Shown piece by piece: positions 1 through 4,647 of a stretch of DNA of 5,355 bases (position 1 is the first letter of the stretch; each line of letters begins with the position of its first letter). The stretch comes from Flavobacteriaceae bacterium (GTDB lineage: Bacteria > Bacteroidota > Bacteroidia > Flavobacteriales > Flavobacteriaceae), in contig JAUVCP010000194.1 in assembly GCA_030590765.1 (NCBI GenBank), forward strand, positions 1 through 5,355. The letters are read 5' to 3'. The notes below the pieces were generated by a model, which did no database searches, was not told the origin of the DNA, and worked only from the letters and a program-made list of their open reading frames with translations. The position numbers and the translations under genes were made by a program.

Positions 1-1039
1 CATTAAATTCTGAACCCGAAACTGCCAGCTCTTTGTATGCAATTTTTTTATTGAGTATTTGCCAGGAATATTGTTTTTCTTGCTCACAGATTTTAGTAAC
101 CAGATATCTGGTATCAAAAGAAGTGATTAAAGGAACTGGTCCCATTCTCTCTCCTTTAAAATTTAGCCATAGTGCTGATTTTGGAGGCACCAAACTCAAT
201 CCGTGATTTTCTCTTTTCGGATATGGATGTGGTATTCCTGCGGCATAATTCCACATCAGATCTAAATTCTTTACATTTCCTCCAAGTTCATTTACCTTAT
301 CATGAATTAACCCATCTGAAAATTGATGAGAACCATTTAAAATATTTTTCGGTGGTGATTTCCATTCTTTGTGCCAGTATTCCCGTACTTTTTTCATATT
401 GCCATTGATTCCCCCGGTTGCGACAATAAAATCATCTGCCATGCAAACAAATGGAGAATTATCAACTTCATTCACTCCTGATATTGCAATTATATTCTCC
501 TTTTCCAGTTTAAAATCTTCTGCTTTATGTTGAAATAACACTTGTAAATTATGATAATTTTTACTCGATTTCAAATCTTTGATCAAAGCTTCCATCAAAC
601 CATGACCAGTACCCCAAACCATATGAAATCGGGGTACAGTATTACCAGGCTGGTGCAAACCTCTTTCTACCCAATGCACCACAGGGAAAAAACCAACCCC
701 TTTTTCAGTTACCCACTTATATACTGTTTGTGTAGATTCTAAAAACTCATTTGCCCACTTTTTACCCCAAACCTCTTTTTGGTCAAACTCAGCAAAAGAG
801 AACCAGTCTTTTTTAGCCTGATCTACTGTATCTTTAATCTTTGAAAACCGTTGCTGTTTAGAATTGATAAAGAACATTCCCCCAAAGGATTCTTTTGCTA
901 AGCCTCCAAAATTCTCTTCAAGGTCTCGTTCAATAATAATTACTTTTTTATTGGCATTTAACAATTCAATTGCGGCAGTAATTCCGGAAATACCTCCTCC
1001 AATAATAACAATATCAGATTTATAGGTTTTTTCTGGCAT
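1..1039 (-). CDS. FAD-binding dehydrogenase (COG3573-like), partial: C-terminus beyond left edge
   Basis: An open minus-strand frame of 346 codons starts with ATG at 1039 and runs off the left edge without a stop. Residues 10-37 form a Rossmann FAD-binding beta-alpha-beta unit: IVIIGGGISG, then VIIIE with Glu37 placed to bind the ADP ribose. A second flavin-contact motif, FIVATGGINGN, lies at 204-214. The segments FGGMFFINS (52-60), FFPVVHWVERG (117-127) and NTVPRFHMVWGTG (133-145) resemble what I remember of actinobacterial FAD-binding dehydrogenases such as Rv0785. This family is related to ketosteroid 1-dehydrogenase and the fumarate reductase flavoprotein and is usually about 550 residues, so roughly 200 are missing. 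No signal peptide or membrane segment is seen at the N-terminus, so it is probably cytosolic. The substrate cannot be read from sequence. It lies 349 bases beyond hypC on the same strand, with likely termination between them, so it is probably not part of the hydrogenase operon. Family assignment is confident; function is unknown. Confidence 0.88.
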   Translation of the reverse strand, partial: MPEKTYKSDIVIIGGGISGITAAIELLNANKKVIIIERDLEENFGGLAKESFGGMFFINSKQQRFSKIKDTVDQAKKDWFSFAEFDQKEVWGKKWANEFLESTQTVYKWVTEKGVGFFPVVHWVERGLHQPGNTVPRFHMVWGTGHGLMEALIKDLKSSKNYHNLQVLFQHKAEDFKLEKENIIAISGVNEVDNSPFVCMADDFIVATGGINGNMKKVREYWHKEWKSPPKNILNGSHQFSDGLIHDKVNELGGNVKNLDLMWNYAAGIPHPYPKRENHGLSLVPPKSALWLNFKGERMGPVPLITSFDTRYLVTKICEQEKQYSWQILNKKIAYKELAVSGSEFN

Positions 1040-1104
1040 ATATGTACTGTAGTTACTTTATTAATTCTATAGTTATTTTAATAGAATATATATTTTATGT
1101 CCTT

Positions 1105-1119
1105 ATACCGGACAGGTAT
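1105..1119. promoter_or_regulatory. Possible operator: 5-bp-arm palindrome upstream of the FAD dehydrogenase gene
   Basis: ATACC and GGTAT arms flank the five bases GGACA. The site lies 65 bases upstream of the dehydrogenase ATG and is unusually GC-rich for its surroundings. Dyads of this size are typical of dimeric regulator sites, but I do not recognise a specific regulator. Short arms like these also occur by chance, so this is only a candidate. Confidence 0.22.
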
Positions 1120-1132
1120 TTCATTTTTTTCT

Positions 1133-1170
1133 TTGATAAAAAAACGAAACAAAAAAATCAAGGCTGACAA
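1133..1170. repeat. A-rich element with TTGAT/ATCAA ends
   Basis: TTGAT (1133-1137) and ATCAA (1157-1161) flank an A-rich core and are followed by GGCTGACAA. From memory, the combination of an A-rich core, ATCAAGG and CTGACAA recurs in Bacteroidota intergenic DNA as a dispersed element. I cannot confirm copy number from this window. No coding function is apparent. Confidence 0.3.
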
Positions 1171-1191
1171 TAATTTAATAACCTAAATTGT

Positions 1192-1260
1192 ATAAAAACT
1201 AAGTGCAGCCGAGTGATTTTCAAGCAAGCTCTCAACTTCTCGGTTTTACTAAGTTTTTAT
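1192..1260. repeat. Large imperfect inverted repeat; likely bidirectional terminator or MITE/REP-like element
   Basis: Two 22-base arms (1192-1213 and 1239-1260) pair at 18 of 22 positions around a 25-base loop. The outer ends carry ATAAAAACT / AGTTTTTAT and the inner ends CCGAG / CTCGG. Because the arms end in A5/T5, RNA from either strand would form a hairpin ending in a U-tract, so the element could terminate in both directions. On the minus strand it begins 128 bases past the hypC stop and is the best terminator candidate for the hydrogenase/hyp operon. The size and symmetry also fit a dispersed miniature element; copy number elsewhere in the genome would decide. Confidence 0.55.
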
Positions 1261-1281
1261 TTTATTTAGAACATCAAATTC

Positions 1282-1300
1282 TTGTAGGCCATCCCTACAA
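1282..1300. repeat. Perfect 7-bp inverted repeat with 5-base loop
   Basis: TTGTAGG (1282-1288) and CCTACAA (1294-1300) flank CCATC. The stem is perfect and relatively GC-rich for the region, but no U-tract follows on either strand, so it is unlikely to be an intrinsic terminator alone. It lies 88 bases downstream of hypC in the transcript and next to the larger stem-loop. It may protect the mRNA 3' end or be part of a dispersed repeat. Confidence 0.4.
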
Positions 1301-1388
1301 CATGTAATCTCACATAATCTTTCTTTATTTTATCCTTTAAATTTATGGCAGCTCATTTTTTCTAAAATGTTTTTTTTATCGCTAATCA

Positions 1389-1649
1389 TTAATCTAAATC
1401 TGGAGTTTCCAGATCATGTAGTTCTCCCATTTGCTTAAGTAATTCAAAGGTTTTAGCAGCTTCTTCTTCATCAACAACACTTATTGCAGCACCAACATGC
1501 ACCAATACATAATCTCCTACATTCGCTTCCGGAACTAAAGTCAGACTAACCTCCTTTATAATTCCATCAAAAGATACTTTTCCTATTCTAAAAGTTTCGT
1601 CCAATTCGGCTGTTATTTCAATTAATTTTCCAGGTATTGATAAACACAT
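1389..1649 (-). CDS. hypC: Hydrogenase assembly chaperone HypC/HupF family
   Basis: HypC works in the cytosol with HypD as the scaffold on which the Fe(CN)2CO group is assembled, and then carries that group to the hydrogenase large-subunit precursor. The 86-residue protein begins MCLSIPGKLIEI, the family signature MCxxxPG, with the essential Cys2 exposed after removal of Met1. The typical small beta-barrel follows: GKVSFDGIIKEVSL (about 23-36), then GDYVLVHVGAAIS (about 45-57) and a helical EEEAAKT segment. A more variable acidic tail ends in DLETPDLD. The usual phenylalanine in HVGFAI is alanine here. Length is normal for the family (about 75-95). It is the last gene of the hydrogenase run, 100 bases after hypB. 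The expected partner hypD does not follow. The ATG start is fixed by the signature motif, and no Shine-Dalgarno precedes it. Confidence 0.96.
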   Translation of the reverse strand: MCLSIPGKLIEITAELDETFRIGKVSFDGIIKEVSLTLVPEANVGDYVLVHVGAAISVVDEEEAAKTFELLKQMGELHDLETPDLD

Positions 1650-1709
1650 AATGAATTAAAAATTTAAAGATTCAATATTTAAAATTGTAAGTCCTTGATC
1701 CCTTCCCAC

Positions 1710-1734
1710 TTGTCATTCCTGTGACAACAGGAAT
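1710..1734. repeat. REP-like palindrome (ATTCCTGT...ACAGGAAT) between hypB and hypC
   Basis: ATTCCTGT (1715-1722) and ACAGGAAT (1727-1734) form a perfect 8-bp stem with a 4-base loop. An overlapping second stem, TTGTCA (1710-1715) with TGACAA (1722-1727), competes for the same bases. The layout GTCATTCC-N-GGAAT resembles the dispersed intergenic palindromes known from many bacteria (for example the Neisseria dRS3 type with ATTCC/GGAAT ends). In the transcript it sits 15 bases after the hypB stop. No U-tract follows on the minus strand, so it is probably not a terminator. It could be an RNA-processing or stability element. Confidence 0.5.
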
Positions 1735-1749
1735 CTCTTAATTATTTTC

Positions 1750-2568
1750 TCAATTACTATTGGACCTTAACCATTCATACCATTGCTCCATACCTTCTCC
1801 TGTGGTTGCTGAAACCTCAAAGAATTGTAAATTTGGATTTACCTGCAAGGCATATTCTTTGGTCTTTTCAACATCAAAATTCAAATAGGGTAAAAGATCT
1901 ATTTTATTAATGATACAAACATTCGAACTGTAAAACATATCAGGGTATTTGATTGGTTTATCTTCGCCTTCTGTAGTACTGATGATCACCACTCTTTTAT
2001 CTTCACCAAGATCAAACATAGATGGACAAACCAGATTTCCGACATTCTCAATCATTAAAATGGAATTATCTTTTATATCCAATTTTTTTACTGCATCATA
2101 AACCATATCACTTTCCAAATGACAGCCTTTTCCAGTATTTATCTGTATTACAGGTATTTGTAAAGCATCAATTCTATTGGCATCATTTAAGGTTTGTTGA
2201 TCCCCTTCAATAACATAAAAATCCATTTTATCTTTTAGATCGGATAGAGTCTTTTCTAAAATTGATGTTTTACCAGACCCTGGTGAACTCACCAAATTAA
2301 TAGTAAATATATTCTTTGCATCAAAATAGCCTCTGTTTCTTGCAGCCATCACATCATTATGCTGTAAAATATCTTTTTCAACCTCTACTATTGTTTTGTG
2401 ATGGTGATCATGAGAATGGTCATGCTTATGCGTATGGTCATGAGAGTGATCATGTGGATGATCATGATGGTGATGATCATGGCCATCATGCTGATGAACT
2501 TTAATTTCTCTCGGACTTAGTATACTTACTTTGTTATCATCGCTTCCGCAACCACAGGTACCGCACAT
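1750..2568 (-). CDS. hypB: Hydrogenase nickel incorporation GTPase HypB
   Basis: HypB is a cytosolic SIMIBI-class GTPase that, with HypA, inserts Ni into the large-subunit precursor after the iron group has been placed. The 272-residue protein shows the full architecture. The N-terminal high-affinity nickel motif CGTCGCG (Cys2, Cys5, Cys7) is followed by a His/Asp-rich segment at 25-57 with 19 His and 7 Asp. The GTPase domain has a P-loop SSPGSGKTS (94-102), EGD (121-123), IENVGNLVCP (173-182) and guanine-specificity NKID (221-224). The G-domain metal site is Cys149-His150 (GKGCHLE) and Cys181, with the spacing expected for HypB dimer-interface Zn/Ni binding. The ATG at 2568 is fixed by the N-terminal Cys motif. 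It lies 55 bases after the protease gene and 100 before hypC. The long His segment suggests nickel storage, as in rhizobial HypB. All catalytic motifs are intact. Confidence 0.97.
   Translation of the reverse strand: MCGTCGCGSDDNKVSILSPREIKVHQHDGHDHHHHDHPHDHSHDHTHKHDHSHDHHHKTIVEVEKDILQHNDVMAARNRGYFDAKNIFTINLVSSPGSGKTSILEKTLSDLKDKMDFYVIEGDQQTLNDANRIDALQIPVIQINTGKGCHLESDMVYDAVKKLDIKDNSILMIENVGNLVCPSMFDLGEDKRVVIISTTEGEDKPIKYPDMFYSSNVCIINKIDLLPYLNFDVEKTKEYALQVNPNLQFFEVSATTGEGMEQWYEWLRSNSN
2398..2496. repeat. hypB: Low-complexity His/Asp codon tract within hypB
   Basis: Codons 25-57 of hypB are almost entirely CAT/CAC and GAT, producing overlapping TGATCATG-like palindromes throughout this tract. 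Near-identical short units such as CATGATCA recur, so the segment is likely to expand or contract by slippage or recombination. It encodes the metal-binding His-rich region of HypB. Confidence 0.75.
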
Positions 2569-2587
2569 AATTATTACTTTTATGATC

Positions 2588-2595
2588 CAAAGATA
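2588..2595 (-). promoter_or_regulatory. Possible Bacteroidota -7 promoter element upstream of hypB
   Basis: Read on the minus strand, these bases are TATCTTTG, an exact match to the Bacteroidota -7 consensus TAnnTTTG. It ends 19 bases before the hypB start codon. I see no TTG/TTTG -33 element at the usual spacing of about 19-21 bases. The nearest TTTG is 36 bases upstream, with a heptamer tandem repeat between. It could be an internal promoter for hypB-hypC or a chance match. Confidence 0.25.
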
Positions 2596-2596
2596 G

Positions 2597-2617
2597 GAAA
2601 TTAGAAATTAGAAATTA
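2597..2617. repeat. Triple heptanucleotide tandem repeat GAAATTA
   Basis: Three perfect consecutive copies of GAAATTA lie in the 55-base gap between the protease gene and hypB, directly upstream of the possible -7 element. A short perfect tandem array like this is prone to copy-number change by slippage. Confidence 0.6.
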
Positions 2618-2623
2618 TAGGTT

Positions 2624-3109
2624 TTAGTTACCAAATTCCTGATTTGAAACCTGCATTACAGAAGGAAGCAATGATATGTTTTCTATAAAATATTTTTTTG
2701 CTTTTTTAAAATGAAGTTTTGCTTTGTCAGTAAGTCCAATTTCAAGATCCCATTGAACTCCTTCAATTCCTAAAATATAGGCTTTTGGCTGATGCTTGTA
2801 TAAATCTTTTGCTAAATGCAAAATAGTTTCAGGAGCCAGTTCGTGGGTGCTATAACCATATTTGGAAGAGGGTTTGCATTTTTTTAAATAAAAACCTTTT
2901 GCCACGTTGCTTTTTACTGCATCTACAAAAATTACTGTATCATAATTACAAATTAATTCTGCATCTTCAATTTGTAATTGATATCGATACTCCAGATCCA
3001 GATGATTAAATTGTTTTTCTTTTAAATGATCTAAAAACAACCAACCAAGTCCGTCATCTTGTCTGCCAACATTTCCTATTCCAAAAACAATAGTTTTATT
3101 TTTTTTCAT
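2624..3109 (-). CDS. hoxW: [NiFe]-hydrogenase maturation endopeptidase (HoxW/HyaD/HycI family)
   Basis: This cytosolic endopeptidase removes the C-terminal extension of the nickel-loaded large subunit, here presumably HoxH from the adjacent gene. The 161-residue protein opens with the family signature FGIGNVGRQDDGLG (9-22). Asp19 aligns with the first metal ligand (Glu16 in HybD, Asp16 in HycI). Asp63 in VIFVDAV (59-65) and His89 in STHELAP (87-93) supply the other two. A late LGIEG segment (about 113-117) matches the conserved strand of the fold. Length is typical (150-165). The gene lies 75 bases after hoxH and before hypB. Its ATG overlaps the TGA of a 12-codon leader ORF. The symbol follows from proximity to hoxH; family membership itself is firm. 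No signal peptide is seen. Confidence 0.93.
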   Translation of the reverse strand: MKKNKTIVFGIGNVGRQDDGLGWLFLDHLKEKQFNHLDLEYRYQLQIEDAELICNYDTVIFVDAVKSNVAKGFYLKKCKPSSKYGYSTHELAPETILHLAKDLYKHQPKAYILGIEGVQWDLEIGLTDKAKLHFKKAKKYFIENISLLPSVMQVSNQEFGN

Positions 3110-3144
3110 TTAACGGTTGATTTTTCTTGCCAGTAGATTGCCAC
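3106..3144 (-). other. Possible 12-codon leader ORF with consensus Shine-Dalgarno, overlapping the protease start
   Basis: On the minus strand AAGGAGGT (3158-3151) stands seven bases after its GGAGG core from a GTG codon at 3144. The frame reads MAIYWQEKSTVK and stops with TGA at 3108-3106, overlapping the protease ATG as ATGA. This is the classic layout for translational coupling. However, the Shine-Dalgarno-like bases belong to a dispersed repeat, Bacteroidota ribosomes use such signals weakly, and so short a frame can arise by chance. Evidence is positional only. Confidence 0.2.
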
Positions 3145-3169
3145 AGTCGTACCTCCTTCGCAAAAACGA
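3135..3169. repeat. Degenerate interspersed repeat (AGATTGCC...CCTCCTTCGCAA type) between hoxH and the protease gene
   Basis: The segment runs from AGATTGCC through AGTCGTACCTCCTTCGCA to ACGA. It resembles the widespread intergenic repeat whose other strand reads CGTCATTGCGAGGAGG followed by a CAATCT end, which I recall from many Bacteroidota and other genomes. This copy has diverged (AAAAACG where ATGACG is usual). It occupies about half of the 75-base gap and carries a fortuitous AAGGAGGT on the coding strand. A within-genome search would confirm it. Confidence 0.5.
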
Positions 3170-3184
3170 ACTCATCTAATATCT

Positions 3185-4636
3185 TCAACTTCTTTTTAGA
3201 TCTATTAAATTACCTAAGTGATCACGCAGAGAAATTTCCAAAGGCATTTGTCCGATTGCATGGGTTGCACAACTTAAACAAGGATCGTATGCCCTTATAG
3301 CAACTTCTACCTGGTTCATCATACTTTCGGTAATTTTTGCTTTTCCATCCATCACATTATTAGCAACCCAATTAACGGCCTTATTCATAGGTTCATTATT
3401 ATGTGTGGTTGAAACAATTAAATTGCATCGGGTAATTCTATCTTTATCATCTACTTCATAATGATGAATTAATGTACCACGAGGTGCTTCAATAATACCA
3501 ACACCTTCTTTACGTCGTTTTCCTTTCCTTACTAGGTCATTACTTAAAATATCATCATCTTCCAGTAACTCTTTGATCATTTCAGCACAATGTAAAATTT
3601 CAATTAACCTTGCCCAATGGGTATACATGGTTTTATTATTGGTTTTACCATTGGTTGCAGCCATAAAAGCAAGTCTTTCAAAAGCTGCCAATGGTGTTGA
3701 AATTCCTTCACATACATTTAGTCGAGCTAGCGGTCCAACCCTATTCCACCCTTTTTCTCTGCCCAAATGTTTCAAATATGGAAATTTAAGATATGTCCAT
3801 TTTTCTACTCCTTCATAAAAATAATTTTGGTAATCATCATTTTCAATATCATTCAAAGTAATATTTCCATAAGCATCTATTGCTCTTAAATTACCATCAT
3901 ATAATTCTAAAAAGCCATTCTTCTTATTCACCAAACCTAAGTGACCGGAAGGATATTCAGCAAATGTATCCAGCCAGTTTGAATTTTTAGAATGATAGAT
4001 TTTAATAAAATCTATCATTTCTTTTGACCATTCGATCATTGCCTCAATAGATGGAATATTTTTTCCGTTCAAAAAGTAATCTCTTTCTTTAGCTGTTACT
4101 TTTTTATGTACTCCACCAGGTGATGCCGAAATGCCATGGATACGTTTCCCTGCTATCATTTTGATTATTTCCTGACCAAATTTTCGCATTAGAATTCCTT
4201 TTTTAGCCAGTTCAGGATATTCCATTGCAACACCTATCACATTTCTTTTGGCTGGTGCTGCATCAAATCCAAAAAGAAGATCAGGCGAAGCCAAGTAGAA
4301 AAAATGCAAAGCATGGGACTGAAATATTTGTCCGAAATGCAACAATTTTCTAATCTTTTGTGTAGGAACTGAAAGGTCTTCAGGTTCTAAACCAACAATT
4401 TGATCTATCGCTTTAGCAGCAGCTAAATGGTGACTTACCGGGCAAATTCCGCATAAGCGTTGCACCAAAACAGGAGCTTCCCAATAGGGATGGCCTTGGA
4501 TAAACCGTTCAAATCCTCTAAATTCAACAATATGAAAAAATGAATCTTTTACTTTATTATTTTCATCTAAGTTGATGGTAACTTTACCATGCCCTTCTAC
4601 TCTTGTTACGGGGTCAATTACAATTTTATTACTCAT
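3185..4636 (-). CDS. hoxH: [NiFe]-hydrogenase large (catalytic) subunit, HoxH type, group 3d-like
   Basis: This subunit carries the Ni-Fe(CN)2CO active site for reversible H2 oxidation and works in the cytoplasm with the HoxY small subunit. The 483-residue protein has all hallmarks: RVEGHGK (12-18), the L1 motif RLCGICPVSHH (60-70) with nickel ligands Cys62 and Cys65, the active-site arginine segment EAPRG (383-387), and the L2 motif DPCLSCATH (451-459) with Cys453 and Cys456. Maturation cleavage is expected after His459, releasing a 24-residue peptide, so it depends on the protease encoded next. RLCGICPVSHHLAA and EFRGFERF are HoxH-like (group 3d), and the length is close to known HoxH (about 480-490). 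I chose ATG at 4636; the frame also has TTG at 4642, which would add two residues. It follows the small-subunit stop by 11 bases. All catalytic residues are intact. A perfect 13-bp inverted repeat lies inside the gene. Confidence 0.97.
   Translation of the reverse strand: MSNKIVIDPVTRVEGHGKVTINLDENNKVKDSFFHIVEFRGFERFIQGHPYWEAPVLVQRLCGICPVSHHLAAAKAIDQIVGLEPEDLSVPTQKIRKLLHFGQIFQSHALHFFYLASPDLLFGFDAAPAKRNVIGVAMEYPELAKKGILMRKFGQEIIKMIAGKRIHGISASPGGVHKKVTAKERDYFLNGKNIPSIEAMIEWSKEMIDFIKIYHSKNSNWLDTFAEYPSGHLGLVNKKNGFLELYDGNLRAIDAYGNITLNDIENDDYQNYFYEGVEKWTYLKFPYLKHLGREKGWNRVGPLARLNVCEGISTPLAAFERLAFMAATNGKTNNKTMYTHWARLIEILHCAEMIKELLEDDDILSNDLVRKGKRRKEGVGIIEAPRGTLIHHYEVDDKDRITRCNLIVSTTHNNEPMNKAVNWVANNVMDGKAKITESMMNQVEVAIRAYDPCLSCATHAIGQMPLEISLRDHLGNLIDLKRS
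3991..4019. repeat. Perfect 13-bp inverted repeat with 3-base loop inside hoxH
   Basis: AATGATAGATTTT (3991-4003) and its exact reverse complement (4007-4019) flank AAT. The segment encodes part of MIDFIKIYH, around residues 206-216 of HoxH, without disturbing the frame. In mRNA it would form a tight but AT-rich hairpin. Arms this long and perfect are uncommon by chance in coding DNA. Confidence 0.6.
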
Positions 4637-4647
4637 AATCAATAAGT

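Larger units (their letters stand above)
1040..1388. other. Repeat-rich intergenic gap between hypC and the FAD dehydrogenase gene
   Basis: This 349-base stretch has no convincing gene on either strand. It is AT-rich and packed with inverted repeats. These are a 5-bp-arm palindrome at 1105-1119, an A-rich segment with TTGAT/ATCAA ends at 1133-1161, a large imperfect stem-loop at 1192-1260, and a perfect 7-bp stem with a 5-base loop at 1282-1300. There is also an all-A/T-core hairpin at 1354-1369, followed on the plus strand by eight T. It must contain the 3' end of the hydrogenase/hyp transcript and the promoter of the FAD dehydrogenase gene. I found no clean Bacteroidota TAnnTTTG -7 element upstream of that gene. 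Confidence 0.8.

Noticed and set aside
172..742. Plus-strand open frames (172-408, 551-742)
   Set aside because: They lie opposite the long, clearly homologous FAD dehydrogenase frame and show no recognisable motif.
1354..1377. Hairpin CATTTT/AAAATG followed by eight T on the plus strand, as a terminator
   Set aside because: The stem is almost all A/T, and no plus-strand gene ends here. On the minus strand, where hypC ends, there is no U-tract after it.
2316..2504. Plus-strand frame encoding a His/Asp/Gly-rich peptide
   Set aside because: It is the antisense of the HypB His-tract. The CAT/GAT codons read as ATG/ATC and similar on the other strand, so His/Asp richness in the shadow frame is an artefact.
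3110..3175. A 21-codon minus-strand frame (MSSFLRRR...) from ATG at 3175 to TAA at 3110
   Set aside because: It is largely a translation of the dispersed repeat, has no ribosome site, and shows no family resemblance.
3573..3818. Plus-strand frame of 81 codons
   Set aside because: It lies wholly opposite hoxH, whose frame and motifs are intact; no family features.
4640..4642. TTG as start of hoxH
   Set aside because: It adds only two residues before an ATG at 4636 and reduces the gap to the previous stop to 5 bases; ATG is preferred and matches usual HoxH N-termini.
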